Source of the DNA: Mesorhizobium japonicum MAFF 303099
GTDB lineage: Bacteria > Pseudomonadota > Alphaproteobacteria > Rhizobiales > Rhizobiaceae
Length of the DNA: 64,000 nt
Assembly (NCBI RefSeq): GCF_000009625.1
Contig: NC_002678.2
Location: forward strand, 2,884,001-2,948,000
Direction: 5' to 3'
Shown: positions 16,402-26,553 of the stretch, in pieces
Numbering within the stretch: the first letter of the stretch is position 1
Layout of the letters: every line of letters starts with the position of its first letter
Notes under the pieces: generated by a model
What the model saw: the letters and a program-made list of their open reading frames with translations, nothing else
What the model was told of the DNA's origin: nothing
The model's database searches: none
Program-made: the position numbers and the translations under genes

Positions 16402-17394
16402 TCACGTTCTCGCCCCTGCCTGGAGCCGGTAGCGGTCGAGGGCGACCGCCACGATGATGACCAATCCCTTGATGATGTACTGCCAGATGTCCGAGACACC
16501 GGCCAAGATGAGCCCGTTGGACAGAACCGCGATGATCAGGCCGCCGATCAGCGTGCCCCAGATCGAGCCGACGCCGCCGACGAAACTGGTGCCGCCGAGG
16601 ATGACGGCGGCGATGGCGTCGAGCTCGTAGGACTGGCCAAGCTGCAGGCCGTTGGCGGCGTAAAGCCTTGCCGCCGACATGGCGCCGCCGAGGCCGGCGA
16701 GCAGGCCGGACACGCCATAGACGAAGAGCAGCACCAGCGGCACCTTGATGCCGGTCAGCCGCGCCGCCTCGGCATTGCCGCCGACCGCATAGATCCAGGC
16801 GCCGAGCACGGTGCGCTTGAGCACCAGCCAGGACAGCACGACCACCGACAGCGCGATGACGACCAGCCAGGGAATGCCGAACAGCGAGCCATTGCCGATG
16901 AAGTCGAACGGCAGGTCCGAATTGAACACCGTCGTGTCCTGCCCGAGCAGGCGGGCAACGCCGCGCACGGCCGTCAGCGAACCCAGCGTGACGATGAAGG
17001 GTGGCAGCCTGATATAGGCGACGAGCAGCCCGTTCACGAGCCCGAAGCCGAGGCCGACGAGGATGGCCGCCGGCACGCCGAGCAGGCCCCAGTCGGGCAC
17101 CAGTGACACCAGCACCGCCACCATCGCCGACGCGGCGAGGATGGAGCCGACCGACAGGTCGATGCCGCCGGTCAGGATGACGAAGGTCATGCCGGCGGCG
17201 AGCACGATGTTGATCGACGATTGCTGCGTGACGATGAGCAGATTGGTTTCGGTGAGGAAGCGCGGATTGATGAACTGGAAGCCCGCCGCCAGCAGCACCA
17301 GCACCGGCAGCATGCCGAGCGCCGCGAAGGCTGTGCGCAGCCGCCGGCTCCTGACCGCCGCCTGATCCACGCTCGTCGTCGTTCTGTCGGTCAT
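16402..17394 (-). CDS. Ribose-type (CUT2) ABC transporter permease
   Basis: The 330-residue RbsC-like protein has about 8-10 hydrophobic helices and the hallmark segments '[19 protein letters not shown]', '[18 protein letters not shown]' and '[20 protein letters not shown]'. It forms a homodimeric channel. Its ATG overlaps the TGA of the ATPase gene by 4 bp, so translation is coupled. Unlike rhamnose-type rhizobial systems there is only one permease gene. Confidence 0.94.
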   Translation of the reverse strand: MTDRTTTSVDQAAVRSRRLRTAFAALGMLPVLVLLAAGFQFINPRFLTETNLLIVTQQSSINIVLAAGMTFVILTGGIDLSVGSILAASAMVAVLVSLVPDWGLLGVPAAILVGLGFGLVNGLLVAYIRLPPFIVTLGSLTAVRGVARLLGQDTTVFNSDLPFDFIGNGSLFGIPWLVVIALSVVVLSWLVLKRTVLGAWIYAVGGNAEAARLTGIKVPLVLLFVYGVSGLLAGLGGAMSAARLYAANGLQLGQSYELDAIAAVILGGTSFVGGVGSIWGTLIGGLIIAVLSNGLILAGVSDIWQYIIKGLVIIVAVALDRYRLQAGART

Positions 17395-18935
17395 TCCTGG
17401 GCCGCTCCCGTCGCAAGTTCCATGATCGCCTCCTGACGCAGCGGCTCGCCTCCGGATGCCGTCACCTCGCCTGCTATGGCGCCGTCGCGCATCACCAGCA
17501 CGCGGTCGGCGACGCCGATCACCTCGGGCAATTCGCTTGAGATCATCAGGATGGCGATGCCCCGGTTGGCGAGGTTGTCGATCAGCCGGTAGATTTCCGA
17601 CTTGGCGCCGACATCGACGCCGCGGGTCGGCTCGTCGAGGATGACGACTTTCGGCTCGGTCTCCAGCAGCCGGGCGAGCAGCACCTTCTGCTGGTTGCCG
17701 CCCGACAGCGAGCCGGCATTGGCCTGCGCCGAGCTGGTGCGGATCGACAGGTCCGCGATCGCCTTTGCCGCGCGCCTTTCGGCGGCGCCGAAGTCGCGCA
17801 ATCCGCCGGTCAGCGCGTCCCTGGCCAGCACGCCCATGCTGATGTTGTCGGAGATCGACATGTCGAGGAACAGGCCGAGTTCCTTGCGGTCCTCGGTCAG
17901 GTAGGCAATGCCGGCGTCGAGCGCTTCGCGCGGCGAGCCAATGGAGATCGGTTTGCCGTCGAGCTCCAGCGTGCCGGCGCTGCGCCTGTCGGCGCCGAAG
18001 ATCAGCCGGGCGAGCTCGGTGCGGCCGGAGCCGACGAGGCCCGCCAGGGCCAGCACCTCGCCCTTGTGCAGGTCGAACGAGCAGTTCTTCAGCAGGCGCC
18101 CGTCGGACATGCCGCGCACCGAGAGTGCGATGGCGCGCTTCGCGTCCGGCGGACGATGATCCTTCTTGTAGAAGGCGGAGAGATCGCGGCCGACCATCAT
18201 CGACACCAGCCGCGAGGCGTTGAGGTCGGCGCGCTCCAGCGTGCCGACATAGCCGCTGTCGCGCAGCACGCTGACACGGTCGGCGAGCTGGTAGACCTCT
18301 TCCATGCGATGGCTGATGTAGATGATGGCGATGCCTTGCGTCTTCAGCGTCGCGATCACTTCAAACAGGCTATCGGTCTCGCGCGACGTCAGCGACGTCG
18401 TCGGCTCGTCCATGACGATGATGCGCGCATTGGTCGACAGCGCGCGCGCAATCTCGACCAGCTGGCGCTCGCCGAGCGACAGGCTGGAGACCAGCGCACG
18501 CGCCGAGAAGGAGACGCCGAGCCGCGCGATGATTTCGTTCGCCCGCCGGTTGCACTGATCGCGGTCGACAATGCCGAACCGCCGCGGCTCGTTGCCGAGG
18601 AAGATGTTCTGCGCCACCGTCAGATTGGGCGCCAGCGACAGCTCCTGATAGATCACCGCGATACCTGCGGCACGCGCCTTGATCGGATCGCCGGTTGCGG
18701 CGGGCGCGCCATCGATCAGGATCTCGCCGCCGGCATCCGGCCGATAGGCGCCCGACAGCACCTTCATCAGCGTCGACTTGCCGGCGCCGTTCTCGCCCAT
18801 AAGAGCATGCAGCTCCCCGGCATGGACGGTGAGTGAAACATCATGCAAGGCGCGGATCGCACCGAAGGTCTTGGAGATGTGCCGCATCTCCAGCACCGGA
18901 TGGCTGCTTGCCTGTTTCTGCGCCGTCGCGCTCAT
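17391..18935 (-). CDS. Ribose-type (CUT2) ABC transporter ATP-binding protein, double domain
   Basis: The 514-residue RbsA/XylG-like protein has two ABC domains. Domain 1 has Walker [10 protein letters not shown], signature [15 protein letters not shown] and Walker [13 protein letters not shown]. Domain 2 has the degenerate Walker [10 protein letters not shown], signature [13 protein letters not shown] and Walker [13 protein letters not shown]. Degeneration of the second site is normal for this family. It overlaps its neighbours on both sides by 4 bp (kinase stop, permease start), showing a tightly coupled operon. Confidence 0.95.
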   Translation of the reverse strand: MSATAQKQASSHPVLEMRHISKTFGAIRALHDVSLTVHAGELHALMGENGAGKSTLMKVLSGAYRPDAGGEILIDGAPAATGDPIKARAAGIAVIYQELSLAPNLTVAQNIFLGNEPRRFGIVDRDQCNRRANEIIARLGVSFSARALVSSLSLGERQLVEIARALSTNARIIVMDEPTTSLTSRETDSLFEVIATLKTQGIAIIYISHRMEEVYQLADRVSVLRDSGYVGTLERADLNASRLVSMMVGRDLSAFYKKDHRPPDAKRAIALSVRGMSDGRLLKNCSFDLHKGEVLALAGLVGSGRTELARLIFGADRRSAGTLELDGKPISIGSPREALDAGIAYLTEDRKELGLFLDMSISDNISMGVLARDALTGGLRDFGAAERRAAKAIADLSIRTSSAQANAGSLSGGNQQKVLLARLLETEPKVVILDEPTRGVDVGAKSEIYRLIDNLANRGIAILMISSELPEVIGVADRVLVMRDGAIAGEVTASGGEPLRQEAIMELATGAAQE

Positions 18936-20311
18936 CGTGCACCACCCGCCGCCTTGATGGCGGTGCCCTGCCCGCCAACGCGATCGCGCCAGGCGTCGCG
19001 ATAGCCGGCAAGGCCGGCGAAGCGTGCCGCATGCACCGGCTCCGGCGCCTCGGCGACGAAGTCGCGCCCGACGCTCTCGAAGGCTAGTGCTGCCGCGCCC
19101 GTGGCGCTGCCCTCCAGCGTGGCGCCCTGCAGGAAGGCCTGGCCGGGACGCAGCTCAGCCAGCAGTCCGGCAAGCAGGCCGCCAGCGTTCAGCCCGCCAT
19201 CGACGATGACGGTGTCTTGAGACTGGATGAGGTCAAGGCAGAGATCGACCATCAGTGCCACATAGAGCAGCGCCGCCGCGGCGCGTTCTGCGGCATAGGG
19301 CGTGCGCCCGACCAGCCGGCCGGGGCGGTCCGGCATCGGCCCGCCCGGCGCGAAGCTCGGCAGCGCCATGATGCCGGCATCGATCGCTTGCTGGACCGCG
19401 CCAGGCGGGATCGCGCCTTGCCAGCCGGCGCTGATGGCGGCGAATTCGCGCCCGCCCATGAAGCGGATGGTCGGCACCGGGCCGCCGTCGACATCGACAT
19501 TGACCAGCATGTCGCGGTCACGGTCGAGCACGTCCAGCGGGCAGCCGGGATTGAGCACGACGACCCAGGTGCCGGTCGACACCACAGTCAGCGGGCCAAG
19601 CTCCTGGCGGCGATAGGCATGGAGCGCAGCATTGGAGTCGTGGACGCCATTGTGGATGGCGATCGGCCGCGAGCTGCTCCCGAGACGCCGTTCGCCGATG
19701 ACCGCGCCGGCGCGTGCGAAGGCCGGCATCTGGCCGCGCCACCCCTCGGCATCGACCAATGATGAAAAGTCTTGGCTGCGCGGCGCCCACAAATGCGAAT
19801 GGCAGCCGAGATAGGACACCTCTGAGACCGGCCTGCCGCCGAGACGCCAGCTCCAGTATTGGGGGTAGCCGAGGATCGATTTCGCCGCCGCGAACGCATC
19901 GGGATCGACCTCCTGGACCCACAGCATGTGTCGACCATAGTTGAAGCCAAGCGGCAGACGGGGCGAGAACGTCTCGGCGAAATCCGGGATGCGGTGATCG
20001 ATCCGGGCAGCGATTTCGGCCGGCGGCTCCTGCTCGTAGTCGAGGATCGGATGCGTCAGCGCCGCGTCGTCCACAAGGGCAAAGGTACAGCCATGGCCCG
20101 ACACCATCACCCCTTCCACGCCATGGTTTTCGACCGCCTCCGTGACGGCACCGAGCGCCCAGTCATGGAGGGCGGCCTCGTCAAGCACGCTGAAGCCGTC
20201 CTGGTGCGTCCATTTCGGCTGGGTCCGGCGTTCGTCAAGGATGCCTCCATCCTGGCCGAAGACGAACAGCTTCGAATTGGTCTTGCCGAAATCGAGTACC
20301 GCCACTTTCAC
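18932..20311 (-). CDS. FGGY-family sugar kinase (RhaK/FucK-like)
   Basis: The 459-residue protein is an ATP-dependent ketose or polyol kinase. The N-terminal phosphate loop is [10 protein letters not shown], the form seen in rhizobial RhaK and FucK-like kinases. The substrate-side motif is [10 protein letters not shown], with TVVSTGTWV as phosphate-2, and [14 protein letters not shown] as the adenosine motif. The start is a GTG at 20311 that overlaps the DeoR stop codon (GTGA); an upstream extension is spurious. It would phosphorylate the sugar carried in by the downstream ABC system. The substrate is not recognisable from sequence. Confidence 0.88.
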   Translation of the reverse strand: MKVAVLDFGKTNSKLFVFGQDGGILDERRTQPKWTHQDGFSVLDEAALHDWALGAVTEAVENHGVEGVMVSGHGCTFALVDDAALTHPILDYEQEPPAEIAARIDHRIPDFAETFSPRLPLGFNYGRHMLWVQEVDPDAFAAAKSILGYPQYWSWRLGGRPVSEVSYLGCHSHLWAPRSQDFSSLVDAEGWRGQMPAFARAGAVIGERRLGSSSRPIAIHNGVHDSNAALHAYRRQELGPLTVVSTGTWVVVLNPGCPLDVLDRDRDMLVNVDVDGGPVPTIRFMGGREFAAISAGWQGAIPPGAVQQAIDAGIMALPSFAPGGPMPDRPGRLVGRTPYAAERAAAALLYVALMVDLCLDLIQSQDTVIVDGGLNAGGLLAGLLAELRPGQAFLQGATLEGSATGAAALAFESVGRDFVAEAPEPVHAARFAGLAGYRDAWRDRVGGQGTAIKAAGGAR

Positions 20312-21090
20312 GGGACGGCTCCCGAGGTGGACGCGATCCGCACCATGACGCCGGCATCTTCCAGCATGCGCGCATCGGCATCGGAAAGACCGTCGTCGGT
20401 GATCAGCGTGCCGATGCGCGACAGCGGCAGAGCGACATTGCGCGCGTGGATCGACAGTTTGCGGCTGTCGGCCAGCACCACGATCTGGTCGGCGCAGAGG
20501 CTGAGATCGACAATGGAGCGCACCAGCAGCGGATGCGATTCCAGCACGCCTTCCTGGTTGAGGCCCTGCGCGCCGAGAAAGAATTTCGAGGCGTAGAAGG
20601 GCGTGGCCTGGGTCAGCGAATGGATAATGCCGGGTTCGCGATGGAGCTCGCCGCCGGCAACCGTCAGGCTGCAATAGCCATGGTCGCTGAGATAGGCCGC
20701 CAGCGGCATCGAATTGGTGTAGAGGCGGATGTTGCGCTCAGCGAGCTTGACGCCGAGATGGAAGCAGGTCGAGCCGCCATGGACGATGACGGCGTCGCCA
20801 TCGCGCACCATGGTCGCCGCGATCGCCGCGATCTGCCGCTTGGCCTCGACCGCGAGGTCACGGTTCTCGTCATAGGGCCGCGCATAGGCCACGCCCGCAT
20901 GCGATGCGCCGTCGAGCGCGGAGATACCGCCATAGACCTTGCGCGCCTCGCCGGCCTCGTCGATCCGGTCGATGTCGCGCCTGACCGTCGCCGCCGAAAC
21001 GCCAAGCCGCTCCTGCAGCTCGCGCACCGAGGCGAACGGGCGGTCCCGCAGCAGTTCGACGATCTGACGCTGGCGGCCGGAATCGCTCAA
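20308..21090 (-). CDS. DeoR-family transcriptional regulator
   Basis: The 260-residue protein has an N-terminal HTH (RQRQIVELL, then VRELQERLGVSAATVRRDIDRI, then KVYGGI) and a C-terminal sugar-phosphate sensor domain of the DeoRC type, with IVHGGSTCFHL and ILADSRKLSIH. The start is taken as TTG 21090 because GGGAGGA lies 5 nt upstream and this gives the usual DeoR N-terminus. ATG codons at 21111 and 21144 lack a site. First gene of the minus-strand operon and divergent from the aldolase operon, it probably controls both. The effector is probably a phosphorylated intermediate. Confidence 0.88.
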   Translation of the reverse strand: MSDSGRQRQIVELLRDRPFASVRELQERLGVSAATVRRDIDRIDEAGEARKVYGGISALDGASHAGVAYARPYDENRDLAVEAKRQIAAIAATMVRDGDAVIVHGGSTCFHLGVKLAERNIRLYTNSMPLAAYLSDHGYCSLTVAGGELHREPGIIHSLTQATPFYASKFFLGAQGLNQEGVLESHPLLVRSIVDLSLCADQIVVLADSRKLSIHARNVALPLSRIGTLITDDGLSDADARMLEDAGVMVRIASTSGAVP

Positions 21091-21271
21091 CTCATTCCTC
21101 CCAAGTGCCATTTTCCACGGCAGTTGGTGCAACTTACTCAACATTAGTCAGATTGCAAGCTAGTTTTGATGATAGTAGATCACTGTTGACGTAAGTCGCT
21201 CGCATCTGCGATATCAGCGCCAACACCGGCCCCAGCGGCGGGATTCCGGGCAAACGTTGAAGGAAAGGCGC

Positions 21272-22315
21272 ATGGCATCCCAAGCTGACGCGCAGGAACT
21301 GGCGGCCTTGCGGGCGCTTTCGGCCAGCATCGGGCTCAACCCGCATATGACCCAGGCTGCAGGCGGCAACACCTCGCTCAAGGCCGGCGACACGCTGTGG
21401 ATCAAGGCCTCCGGTACCTGGCTGAAGGATGCGCTCAGCGACGACATCATGGTGCCGGTGGCGATGGCGCCGCTGCTCGAGGCGGTCGAAGAGGGCGATC
21501 CCGCCGCCGACAAGCCGCAGGCCTTCGCCATTAATGAACTCAACCCGCGCGGCCTGCGCCCGTCGATCGAAACCACAGTGCACGCCTTGATGCCGCAACG
21601 CGTGGTTCTGCATGTCCACTGCGTCGACACGATTTCGCTTGCCGTGCAGGCCGATGGCGAGGCCGAGGTCGCCAGGCGGCTCGGCGGCATCGAATGGGCC
21701 TACGTGCCCTACTGCCGGCCGGGCCTGCCGCTCGCCCGCGGCATTTCCGAGAAACTGCGGCCTAATGTCGATGTCCTGATCCTTGGCAATCATGGGCTGG
21801 TCGTCGCCGCCGACACCGTCGCCGAGGCGCAGCGGCTGCTCCACCGTGTCCGCTCGCTATTGGCTCGGCCGGCGCGCGCGACAGCCGCGCCCGATATCGC
21901 GGCTCTGACGGCGCTTGCCGCCGACAGCGCCTATCGGTTGCCGGCGGATTTGGAAGCCCACGCAGTTGCGCTCGATCCGCAAAGCCGCCGCATGGCGGAG
22001 GCCGGCAGCCTCTATCCGGACCATGTCATCTTCCTCGGCCAGGGTTCGGTGGTGGCCAAGCCGGGCGAGAACGCGGCGGGGGTCGCCACGCGCCTCGGCG
22101 CGGCACCCGTGGCAATCCTGTTTCCCGGCGCCGGCGTGCTGGTGCGCGGCGACGCCAGCGCCGGCGCCGACGCCATGCAGCGCTGCCTCGCCGATGTGAC
22201 GGCACGCGTCGATGTCGCGGCGCGGCTGAATTATCTCACCGCTGCCGAGAACGACGAACTGGTCAATTGGGACGCCGAGCAGTATCGCCAGAAGCTCAAT
22301 GCCACAGGCGGCTAG
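21272..22315 (+). CDS. Class II aldolase/adducin family protein (COG3347-like)
   Basis: The 347-residue protein has a class II aldolase domain with zinc ligands in VLHVHCVD (His-x-His) and GNHGLVV (third His), plus AAGGNTSLK and KASGTWL phosphate-binding motifs. This is the N-terminal half of the RhaD-like fusion enzymes of rhizobia, without the short-chain dehydrogenase half. It would cleave a ketose 1-phosphate into dihydroxyacetone phosphate and an aldehyde. ATG 21272 follows AAGGAAAG. It is the first gene of a plus-strand operon with an FGGY kinase and a HAD phosphatase. Confidence 0.85.
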   Translation: MASQADAQELAALRALSASIGLNPHMTQAAGGNTSLKAGDTLWIKASGTWLKDALSDDIMVPVAMAPLLEAVEEGDPAADKPQAFAINELNPRGLRPSIETTVHALMPQRVVLHVHCVDTISLAVQADGEAEVARRLGGIEWAYVPYCRPGLPLARGISEKLRPNVDVLILGNHGLVVAADTVAEAQRLLHRVRSLLARPARATAAPDIAALTALAADSAYRLPADLEAHAVALDPQSRRMAEAGSLYPDHVIFLGQGSVVAKPGENAAGVATRLGAAPVAILFPGAGVLVRGDASAGADAMQRCLADVTARVDVAARLNYLTAAENDELVNWDAEQYRQKLNATGG

Positions 22316-22330
22316 CAAAGGACTGAAGAC

Positions 22331-23605
22331 ATGATGCCCCTTGTCATTGGCATCGACATCGGCACGTCAGGCGCGCGCGCTGTCGCCATGCGCCCGGATT
22401 TTTCCATTGCCGGCCAGTCCGCCGTTCGGCTCGACAAATTCGGTCAAAATCCCCGCGAGCCCTCGGCATGGTGGCAAGCGGTCCAGGCGGCTCTGATGGA
22501 ACTTCTTTCGGGCATCGACCGCACTGCTGTCCGCGCCATCGCCGTCGACGGCACGTCGGGCACGCTGCTGCCGGTCGACGCCGCCGGGCGGCCGCTGGCC
22601 GAACCGCTGATGTACAACGACAAGGTCGACGACGCCGACATCCTGGCCGCCATCGCCCGCGAGGCGCCGGACGCGAGCGCCGCGCACGGCGCGACTTCAG
22701 GCCTGGCCAAGGCGTTGCGGTTCCAGCATCTGCCCGGCATCGCGGCCGTGCTGCACCAGGCCGACTGGATCGCCGCAAACCTCTCCGGCCGCTTTGACGT
22801 GAGCGACGAGAACAATGCGCTGAAGACAGGTTATGATGTCGAGGCGCGCCGCTGGCCGGACTGGATCGCGGCCACCGGCATGCGCATGGACTTGCTGCCT
22901 GATGTCGTCGAGCCGGGCGACGTCACCGGCACGCTCACCGCGGCCGCCGCGGATCTGTTCGGCCTGCTACGCGATGTGGCCGTGGTCGCCGGCACCACGG
23001 ATGGCTGCGCCTCGTTCCTGGCGACGGGCGCCACTGCCACCGGCGACGGCGTAACGGCGCTGGGATCCTCACTCACCATCAAGATCCTGTCCGACCGGCC
23101 GATCTCGGCGCCGCGCTTCGGCATCTACAGCCATCGCCTCGGCGACACCTGGCTGGCCGGCGGCGCGTCGAATTCCGGTGGCAAGGTGCTGGCCCGGCAT
23201 TTTCCGCTGGCGCGGATCGTCGAACTCAGCTCGGCAATCGACCCCGCGACGCAAACCGGCCTCGACTACTATCCACTGAGTACGCCGGGTGAACGATTTC
23301 CGATCGCCGATCCCACCTTGCCGCCGCGTCTTTCGCCACGACCAGCTGATGATGCCGACTATCTCAAGGCGATGTTCGAGGGCATGGCTGCGATCGAGGC
23401 GCTCGGCTACCGCAGGCTGACCGAACTCGGCGCGCCGGCGCTGACCTCTGTCAGGAGCGTCGGCGGCGGCGCGGCAAACGCGGCTTGGACGGCGATCCGG
23501 CAACGCAAGCTCGGCGTCGATTTCCTGCCCACGCTTTCCGACGAGGCGGCCGCCGGAACGGCGCGGCTGGCGCTCAAGGGCGCAAACAAGGCGGGACTGG
23601 TATGA
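22331..23605 (+). CDS. Second FGGY-family kinase (short, ribulokinase/xylulokinase-like)
   Basis: The 424-residue protein has GIDIGTSGARAVA at the N-terminus, VDGTSGTLLPVD, the central VVAGTTDGCASFLATG and TALGSSLTIKI, and a C-terminal SVGGGAANAAW. It is shorter than classical ~490-residue FGGY kinases and resembles the SePSK/AtXK-1 group, known to phosphorylate D-ribulose. It lies 15 bp after the aldolase gene and overlaps the HAD gene by 4 bp. It is distinct in sequence from the kinase at 18932-20311, so the locus encodes two phosphorylation steps or two substrates. Confidence 0.87.
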   Translation: MMPLVIGIDIGTSGARAVAMRPDFSIAGQSAVRLDKFGQNPREPSAWWQAVQAALMELLSGIDRTAVRAIAVDGTSGTLLPVDAAGRPLAEPLMYNDKVDDADILAAIAREAPDASAAHGATSGLAKALRFQHLPGIAAVLHQADWIAANLSGRFDVSDENNALKTGYDVEARRWPDWIAATGMRMDLLPDVVEPGDVTGTLTAAAADLFGLLRDVAVVAGTTDGCASFLATGATATGDGVTALGSSLTIKILSDRPISAPRFGIYSHRLGDTWLAGGASNSGGKVLARHFPLARIVELSSAIDPATQTGLDYYPLSTPGERFPIADPTLPPRLSPRPADDADYLKAMFEGMAAIEALGYRRLTELGAPALTSVRSVGGGAANAAWTAIRQRKLGVDFLPTLSDEAAAGTARLALKGANKAGLV

Positions 23606-24453
23606 GCGCGAAAACAATCGAACGCCTCGACGGTATCGGCCCGCTGGCTGAGCGCTACCAGGTCTTCCTGCTCGACCAGTTCGGCGTGCTGCATGACGGT
23701 CAGGCTCCTTATCCCGGTGCGGTGGAGGCATTGTCGGCGCTGAAGCGCGCCGGCAAGACGGTGGTGCTGATCTCCAATTCCGGCAAGCGCGCCAGGCCCA
23801 ATGAGGTCCGTCTCCTGAAACTTGGCTTCGCCGCCGGCAGCTGGGACCATTTTGTCTCCTCCGGCGAGGTGGCGTGGCGATCCTTCAACGACATGGCGGC
23901 ATCGGGAAAGCTACGTCCGGGGACAAAATGCCTGCTGATCAGCCGCGACAACGACCGCACGGCGATCGAGGGCTTGCCCTTTGTGCTGGCCGAGGCCGGC
24001 GAGGACGCCGAACTGGTGCTGATCTCGGCCAGCGAAGGCGATCGCTACGACCTCGACCATTATCGCGAACTGCTCGCCCCGGCGGCGGCGCGGCAGGTGC
24101 CTTGCTTCTGCACCAACCCCGACAGGATCATGCTGACGGCGGTCGGGCCGCGCTTCGGCGCCGGCGAGATCGCCGATCTCTACGAAAGCCTGGGCGGCAG
24201 CGTCATCCGCGTCGGCAAACCCTATCCGGCGATCTTCGATGCGGCTCTTGCGCTGGCCGGCGAGCCTGAGCGCGGCAGCGTGGTCTGCGTCGGCGACAGC
24301 ATCGAGCACGACATTGCTGGCGGCAACGGCGTCGGCATCGCCACGGCGCTGGTGCTCGGCGGCATATTGGCGGACACACCGGATCTTGCCGCCGTTTTCG
24401 ACGAGCAGCAGGCCTGGCCCGACTATGTCACGGGGTCCTTCAGCCTTCGCTGA
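23602..24453 (+). CDS. HAD-superfamily subfamily IIA phosphatase (TIGR01459-like)
   Basis: The 283-residue protein has motif I VFLLDQFGVLHDG (nucleophile and acid/base Asp pattern modified to DQFG), motif II VLISNSGK, motif III Lys in RVGKPYP, and motif IV VCVGDSIEHD. In this subfamily the second Asp of motif I is commonly replaced, so catalysis should not be assumed without test. The start ATG overlaps the kinase stop (ATGA). It may remove phosphate from an aldolase product or a dead-end sugar phosphate. It overlaps the convergent SorC gene by 14 bp. Confidence 0.85.
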   Translation: MSAKTIERLDGIGPLAERYQVFLLDQFGVLHDGQAPYPGAVEALSALKRAGKTVVLISNSGKRARPNEVRLLKLGFAAGSWDHFVSSGEVAWRSFNDMAASGKLRPGTKCLLISRDNDRTAIEGLPFVLAEAGEDAELVLISASEGDRYDLDHYRELLAPAAARQVPCFCTNPDRIMLTAVGPRFGAGEIADLYESLGGSVIRVGKPYPAIFDAALALAGEPERGSVVCVGDSIEHDIAGGNGVGIATALVLGGILADTPDLAAVFDEQQAWPDYVTGSFSLR

Positions 24454-25465
24454 CCGCTTCGAGCATGCGCTTGGCGCTTTCCTCGTCGGTGATCAGGATC
24501 GTCGGCGCGATCAGGTTCATGGCGCCGAGCAGCGCCTCGGTCTTCTCCTCGCCGCCGGAGGTGAGGATGCGGATCGGCGCCGCGCGCAGGCGGTCGACTT
24601 CCACCGACATCACATGGCTGTTGACGGGATGGTCGACCAGATCGCCATTTCGGTCGAAGAAATGGAACAGAAGGTCGCCGACGGCGCCACGCTCGAGCAG
24701 GGCCTCGCGGTCTGCTTCCCTGAGAAAGCCGCCGCGGGAGAAGGTGGTGGCCGAGGCGATGCCGCCGACGCTCAGCAGAACCGCATCGAGCACGTTGGCC
24801 ATCTCGAAAACCTCCTGCAGGCCGCAGCGCTCGACCAGTGCGATCTTCGTCTCGACGCTGTCGACGACGGCCGGCGTCGGGATCAGATAGCCGTCGCCCT
24901 GGAATATCTGCGCGAACCGCCAGGCGAACTCGGCCGGGTTGTAGCGCCGCACGACGCCGACACCGCCGAGCAGCGAGATGACCTTGAAGTCTGAGAGCGA
25001 CTTGGCGCTGATGAAGGGCAGGCTGGAGAACAGCGTCCGGCCCCAGCCGACGCCGACGCGCATGCCGGATTTCATCGTGTCGGACAGGAAAGCGCCGGTC
25101 TTGGCGCTGATCGCCGGGATCGGATCGGCATTGGGTGCGGTGAGCGGGGCGACCAGCGCCTGCTGCAGGCCGAACGTCCGCTCCAGGGCGCGCTCCAGCC
25201 GCACGATCTCCGACAATTCGCTCTCGATGGTGATCTTCACCTCGTTGCGCGAACGCGCCTCGGCCAGCATGCGCACGATGGTGACGCGGCCGACGCCAAG
25301 CACGTCGGCGATCTCGTTCTGCGTCATCTGCTCGACGAAATACATCCAGGCGGCGCGAATCCTGAGGCGGTCCGTCCGGCTTTCACTGGCGACCTGCTCG
25401 GTCGCCTCGGCTCCTGCCCGCCTCTCTTCGGCCCGCCCCTCTTCGGTTTGTCGTCGCCTGGCCAA
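24440..25465 (-). CDS. SorC/DeoR2-family transcriptional regulator
   Basis: The 341-residue protein carries an N-terminal sigma-70-r4-like HTH (AAWMYFVEQMTQNEIADVLG, then VTIVRMLAEA) and a sugar-binding SorC domain (GMRVGVGWGRTLFSSL, SLLGGVGVV, VGGIA). It resembles rhizobial polyol regulators such as EryD/SmoC. The start is a TTG preceded by GGGAGGG at good spacing. The first ~30 residues are Arg/Glu-rich and probably disordered. It is convergent with the aldolase-kinase-HAD operon and probably senses a sugar phosphate; its target is likely that operon or its own promoter. Confidence 0.87.
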   Translation of the reverse strand: MARRRQTEEGRAEERRAGAEATEQVASESRTDRLRIRAAWMYFVEQMTQNEIADVLGVGRVTIVRMLAEARSRNEVKITIESELSEIVRLERALERTFGLQQALVAPLTAPNADPIPAISAKTGAFLSDTMKSGMRVGVGWGRTLFSSLPFISAKSLSDFKVISLLGGVGVVRRYNPAEFAWRFAQIFQGDGYLIPTPAVVDSVETKIALVERCGLQEVFEMANVLDAVLLSVGGIASATTFSRGGFLREADREALLERGAVGDLLFHFFDRNGDLVDHPVNSHVMSVEVDRLRAAPIRILTSGGEEKTEALLGAMNLIAPTILITDEESAKRMLEAVSEG

Positions 25466-25531
25466 TCATCCCTCCCCCGCGGCGACGGTCGAGCGCGCCG
25501 TCGCCGATTCTGCGTGCTGGTCTAGTATCGC

Positions 25532-25553
25532 CTATTGATCTACCAATCGATAG
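25532..25553 (-). promoter_or_regulatory. Inverted repeat upstream of the SorC-family gene
   Basis: CTATTGAT and ATCGATAG (7 of 8 bases paired) flank a 6-bp centre, about 67 bp before the SorC start and 69 bp before the divergent 25622 gene. It is a plausible autoregulatory site. Confidence 0.4.
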
Positions 25554-25621
25554 GAACAATGTAGAGTCGGCGGCTGGCCCCTCGCCGGCCGCCCTTCAAG
25601 CTACTTTCGAGGCAGACCGCG

Positions 25622-26416
25622 ATGCTCCGACAAATCTCCGAAGACGTCCGCGTCAATTTGAAGGATCGGTTGCGGGAAGTCCGCGACATCATCCGGCAAA
25701 GCCGTCATGACGGCACCGGTGACGCCAGCGTGCTGCGCGAAGCGACCAGCCATCTGCCGCCATTTCCGGGCAAGGGCATCGAAGGCCTGCTCAGCCATGC
25801 CGCCAGCGCCGTCGACGAAGCGCTGTCGATCGCCGAATCCTTTGTTCCGCATGAGCGGCCGATCAAGGTGGACGGCACGACCGTGAAAGGCCTCGGCACC
25901 TATTTCCCGGCCGGGAACGAAGACCAGCAGTTGAGCGCCGAGCGCCTGTTCCGGCGCGACATGTACTATTTGACCAAGGCGGTGCTCGCCGGGCTGAAGA
26001 TCGACAATGCCCGCATCCACGAAGCCGATTTCGCCGCCGCGCATGCCACGATGCGCAAGCGCCATGGTGATCTCCTGGCCGCGTTGACCGCGCCGGGCGC
26101 CGGGCTGCAGGCAATCGCGGCCACTTGCGCGGCGCTGCTGGCCGAACTGCTCAACCAGCGTCCGGTGCACCTTGGCGAAGCCGCGCCGGAAACGGCCGGG
26201 GAGCGCGCGCTCGACATAAGCTGCCTGGCGCCGGTGGTTCTGGCCTGCGGCCTGGCGACAACCGGCCGTGACGGCGCGCCGGAGCCCGACATGCTGGAGA
26301 TCGCGATCCTGGCTGCCGATATCCGTCACGACCGCATCGCGCAGGCCTGCGCCAAGGCAAGCCCGGTCGAGGAACTGACACCAGTCTTTGCCACCTTGCT
26401 TGCGCATTTGCCGTAA
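25622..26416 (+). CDS. Uncharacterised protein
   Basis: The 264-residue soluble protein has no signal peptide or membrane segment that I can see. It looks mostly alpha-helical, with charged N-terminal helices (ISEDVRVNLKDRLREVRDII) and a middle segment FPAGNEDQQLSAERLFRRDMYYLTKAVL that may be the best-conserved part. I do not recognise the family. Coding character is good (high GC3, like its neighbours), with an ATG start after a short purine-rich stretch. It is divergent from the SorC gene and may share its control region; no function is offered. Confidence 0.7.
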   Translation: MLRQISEDVRVNLKDRLREVRDIIRQSRHDGTGDASVLREATSHLPPFPGKGIEGLLSHAASAVDEALSIAESFVPHERPIKVDGTTVKGLGTYFPAGNEDQQLSAERLFRRDMYYLTKAVLAGLKIDNARIHEADFAAAHATMRKRHGDLLAALTAPGAGLQAIAATCAALLAELLNQRPVHLGEAAPETAGERALDISCLAPVVLACGLATTGRDGAPEPDMLEIAILAADIRHDRIAQACAKASPVEELTPVFATLLAHLP

Positions 26417-26553
26417 GCTTCCGGCGCGCACGCGAACACAATTGCTTGCGTCGAATGTCGGAATTGGGCGCCAGCTCAGCGCATTTCATAGCGACTCCCT
26501 CACTATGGCCGGTATAAATTATCGATCAGGTCAGTGACTCGGGGAGAATCTGC

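Noticed and set aside
13928..24453. Assignment of the sugar locus to rhamnose or erythritol
   Set aside because: RhaD fusion, RhaI, two-permease set and RhaU are absent, as are EryA/B/C. Only family-level roles are supported.
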